Below are positions 45,619-55,218 of a stretch of DNA of 64,000 nt, in pieces. The first letter of the stretch is position 1. Each line of letters opens with the position of its first letter. The stretch comes from Blautia sp. An81. GTDB lineage: Bacteria > Bacillota > Clostridia > Lachnospirales > Lachnospiraceae. Made by a program: the position numbers and the translations under genes. The DNA lies in contig NZ_NFHH01000015.1 in assembly GCF_002161285.1 (NCBI RefSeq), positions 27,600-91,599 of the forward strand. Direction: 5' to 3'. The notes below the pieces were generated by a model. It was given only the letters and a program-made list of their open reading frames with translations, searched no databases and was not told the DNA's origin.

Positions 45619-47061
45619 TTACTCACCTCCTGTTAATGTACTTGCAAGCAATTCTGTGTCGTAGGACAGAACATTATTAATCTCCTGTGCCGGGGTATAT
45701 GGTGCAATACTCTGCCGGAAAGTCATCTTTCCCGCCAGGATATCTGCATCCGGATTGTCGCTCTTCAAATACTGAATGGTTGCGCCTGCCCATTTATCTG
45801 GTGCATATGCAGCACAGCGGATATTTTCCGAATCCACCACGCTCTCAATCAGGATCTGGTTCATAGGATCGTCCACCTTGTCGAAGTAGGACAAGATGAA
45901 ATTATTCCCCTGCCAGTTAAACATACGGCGCACTGGGAACCAGATATCTTTTGGATCCTGGCTGGACGGATAGGCCCCGGTGTAGTTCCCCCAGAGTTTC
46001 CAGCCGTTCATATTCATGGCAGTCGCCACGCCATAGCTATTTACCACGTTTGCCTGATCCTGATCCAGATTGACCTCTGTCCCATCCGCAAGGCAGGTGC
46101 CTGTTACGCCCAGCAATTTGTTAGATGGGGAAATGCTCGGCACATCGTCATTATTTGCGTCCGTATATGCGATCAAGGCAGCCGCTACAGCGCTTCCTGC
46201 AAAGATATAGTCCCCTACCCTGAAGGAAAGCCACAATGGATAACAAAATTCTGATGTGAATCCGCTGTTTTCCTTAACTTCTTTTACGTCCGTATATTTA
46301 GTAGCCGTGGCAGTATCCAGATCAATGATTGCCATTGCTTTAAATACTCCGTTGATGTTCGCCGCCTTGGCCGCAAGTGCAATACCGACTTCCGGCTCCT
46401 GGGACCAACCAGGCGCAAGTAGTAATCCCGGAACTACTCCCAGCTTCGGATAGACTTGTCGGATCAATTCCATTCCTGTTTCCTTGCCATTTTCTATGTT
46501 ATAGCTTCCAATGATGTCAGTTTTTGTCACTTTGCTCGGATCTACAACCTTTCCGGAAACAGTCAGTGTTTGAGCGCCCTGTCCTTTTCCGCCGCTGATC
46601 AGGTTGATCAGAAGCGATCCGTCTGCGTCAAATTCTGTGGTGTAGTCCGTTCCTGCAGCAAGCGTCTGATCCCCGTTCTGCAGGGTCAGCATAGACGGGA
46701 TAACGCCTTTTTCTTCTATCCTTGCCTGTAGCAATTCTACTTCTACGCTATCTGTAGTCATTGCTTTATTGTGTTTTGACGGATCAAGCACATTGATATA
46801 AACAACCGGGGAAACCTGAAAAAGGTTGTTGGTTGCATACATAGTCTGGCAAAGCGTGAAATTTTCAAAGTCATCCACGTATCCAAGTGCAGCCATCGCT
46901 TCTGCCGCTGAGTTTGCCAGAATCGGAACATTCACGACCATCGCCGGGTCTTCGACCATATGGACCGGTGCTGTACCGATGACCACCTGGATAGAAGAAT
47001 TTCCGGTAATGGGGGCGGTAAGGGCTGTCCCTTCCTCTAAGATATAAACTCCATGTTTCAT
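45619..47061 (-). CDS. Tail sheath protein (FI)
   Basis: 480 residues of the contractile sheath family. The start KHGVYILEEGTALTAPITGN leads to an SIQVVIGTAPVHM segment, the middle has AKAANINGVFKAMAIIDLDT, and the C-terminal core includes FNWQGNNFILSYFDKVDDPM. It surrounds the tube and contracts on infection, proving the myovirus tail type. Located directly upstream of the tube gene. Confidence 0.95.
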   Translation of the reverse strand: MKHGVYILEEGTALTAPITGNSSIQVVIGTAPVHMVEDPAMVVNVPILANSAAEAMAALGYVDDFENFTLCQTMYATNNLFQVSPVVYINVLDPSKHNKAMTTDSVEVELLQARIEEKGVIPSMLTLQNGDQTLAAGTDYTTEFDADGSLLINLISGGKGQGAQTLTVSGKVVDPSKVTKTDIIGSYNIENGKETGMELIRQVYPKLGVVPGLLLAPGWSQEPEVGIALAAKAANINGVFKAMAIIDLDTATATKYTDVKEVKENSGFTSEFCYPLWLSFRVGDYIFAGSAVAAALIAYTDANNDDVPSISPSNKLLGVTGTCLADGTEVNLDQDQANVVNSYGVATAMNMNGWKLWGNYTGAYPSSQDPKDIWFPVRRMFNWQGNNFILSYFDKVDDPMNQILIESVVDSENIRCAAYAPDKWAGATIQYLKSDNPDADILAGKMTFRQSIAPYTPAQEINNVLSYDTELLASTLTGGE

Positions 47062-47064
47062 CTG

Positions 47065-47367
47065 TTATTTTCCTCCATTCTTGAAATCCAGCGCTCTCAC
47101 AAATGCGCTGTAGATATATCCTTTTCGCTCACGGATCATCCGACAGGCTGCCGGATACTGCCGCACTGGAATGAACAGGTTCTTAAGTTCCGGAACTTCC
47201 TGGAACAGTACCTGCGTTTCTTTTGGTATTTCCGTATAGACTCTGTTCTGTATTCCGATCCCGTTGACTGTGGGGCCGACATACATGACGGGTTCCTTTT
47301 TTACGATTTTCTTTGCCTTTGGATTTACTTCCTTGGGTACGGCTGCCTCTTCTTTTTCGTTAGTCAT
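47065..47367 (-). CDS. Conserved phage protein upstream of the sheath gene
   Basis: 100 residues; I do not recognise a named family. A Lys/Glu-rich start (NEKEEAAVPKEVNPKAKKIV) is followed by a compact region with VGPTVNGIGIQNRVYTEIPK and AACRMIRERKGYIYSAFVRA. It overlaps the upstream gene by 8 bases and stops 3 bases before the sheath gene. Short proteins at this spot in Mu/P2-like phages are often tail completion factors; this is positional only. Confidence 0.7.
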   Translation of the reverse strand: MTNEKEEAAVPKEVNPKAKKIVKKEPVMYVGPTVNGIGIQNRVYTEIPKETQVLFQEVPELKNLFIPVRQYPAACRMIRERKGYIYSAFVRALDFKNGGK

Positions 47368-47836
47368 ATTCTGGTATCCTCCTTCCTATCTTTGGCACTC
47401 TGAATTTTATTTCTACCCCTCCAAAATAAAACGGATAGGTGTCCTCATCTTGAACAGCCCATTCCATGTTCTGTTCCGCCCGGAATTTATGGTTCAGGAG
47501 TGGCTCTGCTGCGAACCGGTCCGTGATCCGCTGGATCATGACCATGATGTGTTCATGCCCTGGCACGTCTTTATCATTCTCGCAAACACCCAGGAGAATG
47601 TCTGCCGTGACCAGCCACGGGCTGTCATCATCCTCTGTCTTTCCTTCCGAAAGTCGGATGATAAAATATGGGAAGAACTGGGACTCGTCCTCATCATCGG
47701 CTGTTACAAGCGGGAGGCGGTATTTGTATCCTTTTACGCCGACCACGCTCTCTCCCGCAGTGTTCTTTGTTACCACATCTTTCAGGATGTTTTTGACCTC
47801 TGCAACAAGGTCGTCATAAAGCATTAATGGTGTCAT
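47360..47836 (-). CDS. Tail terminator-like protein
   Basis: 158 residues: YDDLVAEVKNILKDVVTKNT, then LPLVTADDEDESQFFPYFII and a HIMVMIQRITDRFAAEPLLN helix before VQDEDTYPFYFGGVEIKFRV. Size, alpha/beta pattern and position between gpZ and sheath suit a tail terminator that caps the tube and joins the head, but the family match is weak. Confidence 0.65.
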   Translation of the reverse strand: MTPLMLYDDLVAEVKNILKDVVTKNTAGESVVGVKGYKYRLPLVTADDEDESQFFPYFIIRLSEGKTEDDDSPWLVTADILLGVCENDKDVPGHEHIMVMIQRITDRFAAEPLLNHKFRAEQNMEWAVQDEDTYPFYFGGVEIKFRVPKIGRRIPEYD

Positions 47837-47847
47837 GGTTCCTCCTG

Positions 47848-48417
47848 CTACAAAATTTTCTTTACCTGCTCCTGGACCTTGTCATGTAAGGTCTTCTCAA
47901 TGAATGGTTGAAGGTCTCCCTGACCTCCACGTTCTCCCTGATAGATTTTTTCTACCATTTTGGGTACCGAGTTTGAGTGGAGAACCTTTAGCGGATATCT
48001 TGCTTTCGTCTCTCTCTGAACAATCAATCCACCGGCAGTTCCGCCTGGCGCTACAAACGCTGCGGCTCCAGCCGAATTTACCAGTCTCTTTAATCCGCTT
48101 TTTGTAATGTCTGCCCTCACGCCAGATTTCGGCTTGCTAATCTTGAACTGCTGTATGGTTCTCGGACGCCCCTGGGATTTAATTGTTGCATCCAGGTGCC
48201 CCAGGGTTGCCCTCTGTATTTTGATCTCGCCATTGAATGCTCCTGCTTTAATTGTGTAGCCCGCCGATCTCCCGCTCCTGATCTTCCTGTTCGCAACGGT
48301 AGCGGTCTGGTTGATTGCATTTCTGAGAACTCTGGTTGCATTTTGGGGAGCATCCCGGAATTTTTTTTGCACATATTTCAGGTCGTTTTTATCAACCTCG
48401 ATATAAAAACTGCTCAT
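47848..48417 (-). CDS. Minor tail protein Z-like (gpZ)
   Basis: 189 residues with an N-terminal SSFYIEVDKNDLKYVQKKFR and helical NATRVLRNAINQTATVANRK followed by a beta region with KLRV-like basic strands (LIVQRETKARYPLKVLHSNS). This fits the prophage minor tail Z family at the head-tail joint. Basic overall. It overlaps the head-tail joining gene by 4 bases. Confidence 0.75.
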   Translation of the reverse strand: MSSFYIEVDKNDLKYVQKKFRDAPQNATRVLRNAINQTATVANRKIRSGRSAGYTIKAGAFNGEIKIQRATLGHLDATIKSQGRPRTIQQFKISKPKSGVRADITKSGLKRLVNSAGAAAFVAPGGTAGGLIVQRETKARYPLKVLHSNSVPKMVEKIYQGERGGQGDLQPFIEKTLHDKVQEQVKKIL

Positions 48418-48737
48418 GCTCTATTCGCCTCCAGTGTTATGGAATAGACTCCATCCTCATCTATAGCATCCTCTACCCTAAAAATCCGCTTGTCCAACGT
48501 AAGCAGGCTTCCCTGCTTCGGCAGCGGTCCAAAATCCGATGCTGCCACATAGATCAACCTCTGGTTCGTGTAAATCCCGTCCGTGTTCTGGTTGATGCGC
48601 TTTTCCCTCTCAATCTGCTCGTTATTGTCGATCAGAACAGGCATCTCGTTCCCGTTGACTATATGGGTGTCTGCAAATTCTTCCAGGTTCAGGAAAATAT
48701 TATGGACGTCCGCCTTCACAATATCTTTAAATCCCAT
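48414..48737 (-). CDS. Head-tail joining protein
   Basis: 107 residues: DIVKADVHNIFLNLEEFADT, then a beta core (MPVLIDNNEQIEREKRINQN, LIYVAASDFGPLPKQGSLLT). The pattern of helix followed by barrel with EFA.tHIV is that of head-tail attachment proteins (FII of lambda type, Phage_attach). It shares its start base with the upstream gene's end and overlaps gpZ by 4 bases. Confidence 0.72.
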   Translation of the reverse strand: MGFKDIVKADVHNIFLNLEEFADTHIVNGNEMPVLIDNNEQIEREKRINQNTDGIYTNQRLIYVAASDFGPLPKQGSLLTLDKRIFRVEDAIDEDGVYSITLEANRA

Positions 48738-49015
48738 TACGCCTTTTTCCTCCGTCCAGTGCTTCTGACGGGTGTCTTTGGAACTTTTCCGACCAGGTTC
48801 TCATCGGTCTCCCCGTTTGGGGATTCCCCAGCCAATCCTGCCTCCGCTGCCGCAGGCTTCGCCTTTGGCAGCTTCTGGGCATTCGGATCAACCCATGCGG
48901 CGGTTCCGGCATCGATCCATGCCTGAACCATCCCGGCATCATCCGCCGGAAGTCTCTGTCCCGGCCAGTACTGCCTGGAACGGTAAAGGATAGGATATAC
49001 TGCTATCAGTTCCAT
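48737..49015 (-). CDS. Small phage head protein, unknown
   Basis: 92 residues from ATG 49015 with AGGAG about 8 bases upstream. MELIAVYPILYRSRQYWPGQ is followed by an AWIDAGTAAWVDPNAQK segment and a low-complexity Ala/Gly/Glu/Lys tail. A beta-clip or small decoration-type protein is possible. No family recognised. It lies between the DUF2190 gene and the head-tail joining gene. Confidence 0.68.
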   Translation of the reverse strand: MELIAVYPILYRSRQYWPGQRLPADDAGMVQAWIDAGTAAWVDPNAQKLPKAKPAAAEAGLAGESPNGETDENLVGKVPKTPVRSTGRRKKA

Positions 49016-49026
49016 TTCTGTCACTC

Positions 49027-49374
49027 CTAACCGATTTTCACGAGGATTTTCTCATCCTCTGCCGCTGCATCCGCTGCGGCAAAGCCCGCCGGAGTGTACG
49101 CTGCCGGCTCTTCCTCGCCGTCATTCGCCGCTTCTGTGATTCCTGTTCCATCAAAATATACAGATGTTCCCATCGGGATAGCATTGGTACTTGTTTTTTC
49201 AAACTCAAAAACTCCGCTCATGTGGAGGTCGCCCACGGCTCCGGGCAGGATATCCGTTCCGGCGATCCCGATCCGCTCTGCCAGCTTTACTACGGTATTG
49301 GCTTTGATGATTGTTTCCGTTGCATTTTTATAGTCGAGAGATTCCCCTCTCTGCCAGTATGATGCTTTGCTCAT
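49027..49374 (-). CDS. DUF2190-like capsid decoration protein
   Basis: 115 residues: YWQRGESLDYKNATETIIKA, VVKLAERIGIAGTDILPGAV, GVFEFEKTSTNAIPMGTSVY. The Gly/Ala-rich beta pattern with a G-D-xGVFE-like block is that of DUF2190 proteins, commonly found just downstream of the capsid gene and thought to decorate capsids. Acidic. It ends 12 bases before the next small gene. Confidence 0.8.
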   Translation of the reverse strand: MSKASYWQRGESLDYKNATETIIKANTVVKLAERIGIAGTDILPGAVGDLHMSGVFEFEKTSTNAIPMGTSVYFDGTGITEAANDGEEEPAAYTPAGFAAADAAAEDEKILVKIG

Positions 49375-49391
49375 CTTTGTCTCCTCCTTCC

Positions 49392-50963
49392 TTATGCCAG
49401 GTTAATGGGGTTCTTTACTTCTACGCCGGGGTTCTTGATGGCTCCACGGTAGTCCATGACACTGATGCCCCAGTCGAGGTAAATATCCCACACAAATCCG
49501 AGGGTTCCCGGTGTCTCCATCCTGCGGATGTTCGGGATCTCCTGGCCGTTCAGGTAATCCACTTCGATGAAATCCGTATCGTCCTTTGCTCCAAGCAGCC
49601 ACCACGGCATTACATTTCCGAAACCACCGCAGAGTGCGTTGATGGTCGGGTCTTCTACCACCTGAATGCTGTCCTTATAGCGATACAACGGATTAACAGC
49701 CTGGGTGTTGCCCTCAGTGTTGATGGTCGGGGAGAAGAACAGGGTGTACATATCAAACATGTATCCGCTTGGTACGATGATGATCGCCGGACGGATGATG
49801 ATGGCTTCTCCAAACTGATCTTTCTGGTTCTGCAATGCCAGGATCATTCCCTGTACAGCTTCCTTGGTAATTCCTGTTCCCTTCGCCAGCAAATTCATGT
49901 GTGCACTGCTGAACAGGGCCGTTCCGTCATAGATTGCCGGATTACTTACCAGGATCTGATAGCACTGTTTATTGATAGTCTTTCTTGCACTGGCAGCATA
50001 CTTGGCTGGGATCCTTGTTACCAGGTCGATATCATCGTTGATGAACGCCTGACGGGTCAGGGTAAACTGGCGGCCATAAGTCTTCAGTTTTCTGGTCGGC
50101 AGCTTTTCATCTCCGAATACATCATGCTTCAGTTCCCCGCCTTCTGGCACTTCCAGGAATTCTCCTACCGGTCCAGCGATATAGTTGTTATCATGAGTCT
50201 TGAAGTCCTTCAGGCTTCCTTTCTTTGTCCACTGATCAAAAGTGACTGCTACGGTCTTGTGGCCTTCCACATATGCTTTATTAATGGCATTGTCGAGGAT
50301 CGCTGGGAACGCCGCTGTCGGATTGTAGAACTGTCTCTGGAGCATGCCATACAGTTCGTCAGAAGTTCTTCTGTTCAGCCCGGTCTGCCCTTCCGAAGCC
50401 AGGCACTCGATTGCCAGGTCACGGAGCGTCATGCCCATCATCTGACGGGCACCCTCTGCCGGGTGATCCAGTATCATTCCGCTCCTCATCACGAGTGCGT
50501 CTGCTGCCGCTGCCCGGAACTTATCTTCCTCGCTTTCGATCAGGTTTACGTTTCCCCTTGCCGGGACTGGTGCACCATGCTGACGGATATGTTCCAGCGC
50601 CGCTGCCCTTACAGCGTCCACAGTGCTTCCGTCCTGGATGTAGGCGTCTGCCTCCAGCCCGAAATCCCTGCAAATCCCTGTGATATCACGAATCCGCTGC
50701 CTTTCCTCTGCAACTGCCCTCTGGGTATCCGCTGCCGGGTCCGTAGGCGTCTGCTGTGCTGATGGCGGTACATTGACCGGGTTTGCGTTTCTCTGCACCT
50801 GTTCCTCTGCTTCGATCTCTCCGTTTAAGGTTTCGATCTCCCTCTGCAGGCTGTCAAATTCTGCCTGTTCCTCTGCGGTCAGATCTCTTCCCGCAGTCTT
50901 TGCGGCATTGACAATTTCCTGCTGCCGGAACATTTTCTGCTGTCTCTGCTGCTTTTTGTTCAT
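49392..50963 (-). CDS. Major capsid protein (Mu gpT-like) with N-terminal scaffold-like region
   Basis: 523 residues. The first 80 are a Gln/Glu-rich coiled coil (RQQKMFRQQEIVNAAKTAGR and on through EIEAEEQV), which the upstream protease may remove. The rest resembles Mu-like gpT: NPTAAFPAILDNAINKAYVE, TYGRQFTLTRQAFINDDIDL, and WLLGAKDDTDFIEVDYLNGQ. It forms the head shell. GGAGG precedes the ATG. It overlaps the protease end by 4 bases. Confidence 0.92.
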   Translation of the reverse strand: MNKKQQRQQKMFRQQEIVNAAKTAGRDLTAEEQAEFDSLQREIETLNGEIEAEEQVQRNANPVNVPPSAQQTPTDPAADTQRAVAEERQRIRDITGICRDFGLEADAYIQDGSTVDAVRAAALEHIRQHGAPVPARGNVNLIESEEDKFRAAAADALVMRSGMILDHPAEGARQMMGMTLRDLAIECLASEGQTGLNRRTSDELYGMLQRQFYNPTAAFPAILDNAINKAYVEGHKTVAVTFDQWTKKGSLKDFKTHDNNYIAGPVGEFLEVPEGGELKHDVFGDEKLPTRKLKTYGRQFTLTRQAFINDDIDLVTRIPAKYAASARKTINKQCYQILVSNPAIYDGTALFSSAHMNLLAKGTGITKEAVQGMILALQNQKDQFGEAIIIRPAIIIVPSGYMFDMYTLFFSPTINTEGNTQAVNPLYRYKDSIQVVEDPTINALCGGFGNVMPWWLLGAKDDTDFIEVDYLNGQEIPNIRRMETPGTLGFVWDIYLDWGISVMDYRGAIKNPGVEVKNPINLA

Positions 50964-51547
50964 TTCTGATTACCTCCTTGAATAATGTTTTGATTTATCT
51001 GAAGTTGCCGTTCATACCAGTCAAGAGTGCGGCCCTGCGTCTCCGGCTCGTTCTCTTCCAGATTTCTTCCGACACCTACCGTAGGATCCGCAGGCACACT
51101 CACAATAGATATTTCATAAGGTGTCCACTTCCTTGCGATGTCTGCCGGTCCTGTAAACCTGCCGTCTGCAGACTGTTTATTAGGCATTACTTCCTCCCAT
51201 GAATCTATCTGATAGCCCACGGACGTTGTTTTTAGTGTTCCGTTTTTGACTTTCTGATAGATAAGGTCTGCATCTTCATCACTGTCGAATTCAACCTCTG
51301 CCATTCCACGCATATTTTCAATCCATGCCCGGTTTACTTTTCCTATGACACGGTTTCGGTCATGATTAAAGAGCAGCACCCCGATTTCATTTAACCGTGT
51401 AAGGTCTACTGATCCATCTGAATGATCAAGAATTTCTGTTCCCCACCATCTCTCATATGGTTCTTCTGAGGAAAAAGAAAGAATGAACTTTCGTTCATTC
51501 CCTTCACCTTCCATTGCCCGTATGGAATTAGCTGCGAGTTCCCTCGT
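50960..51547 (-). CDS. Prohead protease (HK97 family)
   Basis: About 195 residues from ATG 51547 (MTRELAANSIRAMEGEGNER). The frame is open 47 codons further into the portal gene, but that stretch is only Lys/Gln/Arg-rich overlap. Protease motifs: VDLTRLNEIGVLLFNHDRNR with the His, then TTSVGYQIDSWEEV with the likely Ser, and PYEISIVSVPADPTVG. It would trim the capsid N-terminal region during maturation. It overlaps the portal gene by 20 bases. Confidence 0.88.
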   Translation of the reverse strand, partial: TRELAANSIRAMEGEGNERKFILSFSSEEPYERWWGTEILDHSDGSVDLTRLNEIGVLLFNHDRNRVIGKVNRAWIENMRGMAEVEFDSDEDADLIYQKVKNGTLKTTSVGYQIDSWEEVMPNKQSADGRFTGPADIARKWTPYEISIVSVPADPTVGVGRNLEENEPETQGRTLDWYERQLQINQNIIQGGNQK

Positions 51548-53129
51548 CATCGCTTTCGCCTGTCTCTGATCCGGTCTCTTCTCCTGATTCTTCCCCTTCT
51601 TCTCCTGTGGCTGTTCCCTCGCCCTGGTCAGAAAGCTCTGTTTTTTTATCTTCTTCGTCCTCATAGAGTTCTGCTTTCGTCTGGCCAAATATCACACCTC
51701 CCAAATCAATTCCTTTTTCCTTAGCGTATTCCAACACTTCCGCCATTTCATCTATATGCTCCTTCCAGTCACGCCCCTGTTCAGCGGCAATCTGTTTGAA
51801 TGTCTTTTGTCCTGTATTCAGAGCAATCTTATTTGCATTGGCTTCCTTCTGTGGATCAATCCATTTTTTAGGCGCAATGATCCAGGAATGCTCAAAGTAT
51901 TTGTCTTTATTCTCCCAGAAGTCCGCTGCTTCAATTTCTCCTGCGAGCCAGAGGGATATAATAAAGGTTTCGTAAATCTCATCCATAACCTCCAGAAGAA
52001 GTTCTTTTTCTTCTGCATAAGTCATATCGTCCTCAATGATTCCCTGCCTGGTGGACGAATAATTGCTCTTAGACATATCCCGGCTGGTAGCTTCATAGCT
52101 GATTCCCTGCCCCGCTGCCACGAGCCGCTGTTGCAGTTCAATGTAGCTTGCAGCGTCCGTGGCCTGCCCGGTGGGATTTACTACCTGTATCTCGTCCCCC
52201 GCATTCAGCTCTTTGATCATACCTGGAGCAATGGTTTTTCCTTCATATGCCTGGTGCGGCCCCTGAGGCTGATTTGTCCGCCCGATTCCTTGGGTAGGGA
52301 TTGTCTTCTTTATGAATACAGAAAGGCAGGCTGCAATCCTCTCTTTTACAGATACCGCCACCATAAATTCATTGGCGTCCCGGATACGAGTAATCGTTGG
52401 GCTCATGTCAGAAATCTCCCGCACCTGAGAAGGGCGATGTTTCGTATATAGGAAAATCACGTCCTTTGCGTCCAAGTAAATAGGGTTTAATCCAGATACG
52501 CCGTCCAGGCTGTACTGCCGGATCCAGTACCCAACAGGCTTGTTGTATTCGTTCATCTCAATGCCGCCGACCACTTTGTTTCCTTTGTGCTTTGGCGACA
52601 TCTGGGCATTATCCAGTTCATCCACTTCAAACGTCTGCAGTTTAAAAGGCAGGTAGCCGTCCCTGGTATACCGCTTTACAATCAGGATGCCGCCATCCAC
52701 CTTTTTCCGTTTCACACACATCCGCATGATCTGCATGAAGGACTGTGTTCCTGTTACATCGCAGTTCCTCTTTTTGCACCACTTTTTCCACGCAGCTTCG
52801 ATAAGATCATTCATGGCATCGCTGCCTGTCTTTGCCTGTAGGGTGTATCCCCCTCCGATGACGTTCCGGGTGTATGCCCCAATCACGGAGTTCATCATAT
52901 CTGAATTGCGCTCAAGATCCCTTGCCCTTGCCCGGACATTATCCCTGCTATATCGGTCCGTAAATTCTGCTGATTGGTTCAGGACACGCCAGTTGGCATT
53001 CCCCCGGCTGTAATCCCCGGCATCATAATGCCGCTGCTCATCCAGGCATCTCCTCCACGCTTCCCGGCGTGCGCCCCACTCCGGAGAGAAAAAGCCGATG
53101 ATCCCATCTAACCAGTTCACATCATTCAC
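51528..53129 (-). CDS. Portal protein (lambda family)
   Basis: 533 residues. RVLNQSAEFTDRYSRDNVRA, NDVIGAYTRNVIGGGYTLQA-like start region, YSLDGVSGLNPIYLDAKDVI and the GQGISYEATSRDMSKSNYSS block mark lambda-type portals. The C-terminal 50 residues are Glu/Asp/Ser/Gly-rich. It forms the dodecameric DNA gate at one head vertex. It overlaps the gpW-like gene by 4 bases. Confidence 0.93.
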   Translation of the reverse strand: MNDVNWLDGIIGFFSPEWGARREAWRRCLDEQRHYDAGDYSRGNANWRVLNQSAEFTDRYSRDNVRARARDLERNSDMMNSVIGAYTRNVIGGGYTLQAKTGSDAMNDLIEAAWKKWCKKRNCDVTGTQSFMQIMRMCVKRKKVDGGILIVKRYTRDGYLPFKLQTFEVDELDNAQMSPKHKGNKVVGGIEMNEYNKPVGYWIRQYSLDGVSGLNPIYLDAKDVIFLYTKHRPSQVREISDMSPTITRIRDANEFMVAVSVKERIAACLSVFIKKTIPTQGIGRTNQPQGPHQAYEGKTIAPGMIKELNAGDEIQVVNPTGQATDAASYIELQQRLVAAGQGISYEATSRDMSKSNYSSTRQGIIEDDMTYAEEKELLLEVMDEIYETFIISLWLAGEIEAADFWENKDKYFEHSWIIAPKKWIDPQKEANANKIALNTGQKTFKQIAAEQGRDWKEHIDEMAEVLEYAKEKGIDLGGVIFGQTKAELYEDEEDKKTELSDQGEGTATGEEGEESGEETGSETGESDDEGTRS

Positions 53130-53353
53130 CTCCCTTCAAAAACAGCGACATATGTATCATCCATAAGCCTGGAGTCTTCCTGTGCCGTCACCTGGGCCAT
53201 AAGGTCGTTTTTCATGTTATAGAGCAGGTTCAGGTCCGCCCTGGTAAGCTGCCGAGAACCAATTTTATAAGACTGTCCTCCGACAAGAACGGCATAAATT
53301 GCTTTATTTACCTCCGTCAACAGCTCTGCTGCTGTAAAATTTCCTGTTTCCAT
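53126..53353 (-). CDS. gpW-like head-to-tail joining protein
   Basis: 75 residues, helical-beta-helical as gpW: ELLTEVNKAIYAVLVGGQSY, KIGSRQLTRADLNLLYNMKN, then a short acidic end. gpW stabilises packaged DNA at the portal. It lies between terminase and portal, as W does in lambda. Confidence 0.82.
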   Translation of the reverse strand: METGNFTAAELLTEVNKAIYAVLVGGQSYKIGSRQLTRADLNLLYNMKNDLMAQVTAQEDSRLMDDTYVAVFEGR

Positions 53354-53362
53354 GCTTCCTCC

Positions 53363-55204
53363 TTATAACCAGTTTCCTTCATTCTGCCGGATCCAACTTT
53401 CCTCCGGCGTGTATGGCTCTTCTTTTTCCTTAGGCTTTTCCTCTATCTCAGTCAGGTATAGTGACCGTACACCCATCAGGTCCGCTGCCGCCATGGCGTA
53501 CACCTCGCAGTCAAGATAATGGTTATCGGCATGAGTTGTCTTCTGAACCCATACCTGCTTCACTTTTCCATTGTTTGTCCGGACATTGACCTTATGCTCC
53601 GAAGTTACCTGCTCGGCATATTCCCGGTCACATCCGGCATAAACCATCCATGATCCGCTTCCACTTGGTTTTCGCATACGTCCCGCAATCATGTCCTTAT
53701 ATTTTCCGGTATCAATCAAAACCAAATTCATTCCGTATGCCTTGCTTCCTGCTTTATTGATGGTGGACATCTTATAGTGCGAAAGCATGGGGTTTGAGGA
53801 TCCCTTGCTTGGAAGTGCCCACTCTGAATTCTCCACGCAAAAGTCGTATACTGAATCTGCATTGTATCCGGAGTCGATCAGCGCCAGGGATATAACCATA
53901 GGTGATCCGTCTTCTGTCCGGTATTCCAGGTTCATGATCCGCTCCAGCTCCGTGAATGAAAACGCCTGCCCATGAGAGATATTCTGGCTCGTAAGGAAAT
54001 CTCCCCATGCCCGGATCGTCCAGTATAGACAATTTTCCTGGACATCCACGCCCGCTGTAAGCATTTTTGCCCAGTCTGGCACAACAAATTCTTTTGTCTG
54101 CGTCTGATGTTCCAACACCAGATCCGCATTTGTTCGAAGCCTCGTGTCTTCCCATGGTTCTGCCAGCCAGGAGTTTACAAAGTTTTGAAGTTTTTCCGGG
54201 TCTTCTTTTGAATCCAAAAATTCCATGGCGATTTCTTTCCATGTCAGAAATCTTGAATACAGGGCATTTAGCCAAAAAGAAACCTTGCGTGGCTTTCCTT
54301 CACAGGTTTTCTTTGTGTCTCTCCATTCTCCTCTTCTCAGCATTTTAATCTTGTCTTTATCTGTAATCAGACATCCGCATTCCTGGCATACATATACTGC
54401 CTGCTCTGCCCTTTCCTCATTGGACATTCCCTCTTCTGACGGAAATTTTATCTGTTTAAAGGCGAATGTAATGTACTCCCCGCAATGGGGGCAAGGAACG
54501 AAATACTGTCTTTGTTCATCAGCTTCCTCATGGATTTGCCATACATAATTTGTCTTTAATGTCGGTGTACTGCAAGTGTAGATCTTCTTGCTGTATGTAA
54601 ATGTCCTGGTCCTCTCCTTGGCCAGATTATACGGAGACGCCTCTTTTTTCGACGCTCCGTCCATCTTGTCAATCTCATCAAAAAACAGATACTTTATTGC
54701 TTTTGAAGCAAGTTTTCCCGGGGATCCGGATCCTCTTAAATAAATCTTCATACCTCGGAATTTCAGGTTTAATTCTTTTGAAGAGTTCGGATAAAAGCGT
54801 TCATTGATCTCCGGCGTTTTGGTTAATGACGGTTTCAATCTGTCATTAGAGGTGTCCTTTGCCAGATCATCGCTTGGATATACGATCATAGTCGGAGACG
54901 GATTGCTCATTATGATCCATCCCAGCATATTCAGCATTGCTTCTGTTCCACCAACCTGGGTAGGTTTGCAGAAATTAATTTCCTGCACATACGGATCATT
55001 GAAAGCATCCATGATTCCAACCAGATAAGGTGTCACATCATTTGACCATCTTCCGGAAAAATTGCTGGATTCATCTAAGATCCTATATTTTTCGGCCCAC
55101 TGACTTACCGTCAGTTTTTCCGGTGTTTTCAGTGTCCGTCTGATCACGTTCATAAAGAGGGTCCGTGTTCTTTGACGTGAACGCTGTCTCTCACCCGTCG
55201 GCAA
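53363..55204 (-). CDS. Terminase large subunit (gpA family)
   Basis: 613 residues. The ATPase half has QEINFCKPTQVGGTEAMLNM (Walker A region), MIVYPSDDLAKDTSNDRLKP and YLFFDEIDKMDG (Walker B). A zinc-ribbon-like pair CPHCGEYITF and CQECGCLITD lies near residues 240-290. The nuclease half carries GVDVQENCLYWTIRAWG and SLALIDSGYNADSVY. It cuts and packages DNA. The lambda gpA type suggests cos or site-specific cutting, though this is inferred. A second in-frame Met at codon 18 may be the start. Confidence 0.93.
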   Translation of the reverse strand: MPTGERQRSRQRTRTLFMNVIRRTLKTPEKLTVSQWAEKYRILDESSNFSGRWSNDVTPYLVGIMDAFNDPYVQEINFCKPTQVGGTEAMLNMLGWIIMSNPSPTMIVYPSDDLAKDTSNDRLKPSLTKTPEINERFYPNSSKELNLKFRGMKIYLRGSGSPGKLASKAIKYLFFDEIDKMDGASKKEASPYNLAKERTRTFTYSKKIYTCSTPTLKTNYVWQIHEEADEQRQYFVPCPHCGEYITFAFKQIKFPSEEGMSNEERAEQAVYVCQECGCLITDKDKIKMLRRGEWRDTKKTCEGKPRKVSFWLNALYSRFLTWKEIAMEFLDSKEDPEKLQNFVNSWLAEPWEDTRLRTNADLVLEHQTQTKEFVVPDWAKMLTAGVDVQENCLYWTIRAWGDFLTSQNISHGQAFSFTELERIMNLEYRTEDGSPMVISLALIDSGYNADSVYDFCVENSEWALPSKGSSNPMLSHYKMSTINKAGSKAYGMNLVLIDTGKYKDMIAGRMRKPSGSGSWMVYAGCDREYAEQVTSEHKVNVRTNNGKVKQVWVQKTTHADNHYLDCEVYAMAAADLMGVRSLYLTEIEEKPKEKEEPYTPEESWIRQNEGNWL

Positions 55205-55218
55205 AATAGATTTCTCCT

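Noticed and set aside
49311..50762. Rightward open frame of 483 codons
   Set aside because: Antisense to the capsid gene, rich in Cys and Ser with no motif and no ribosome site.
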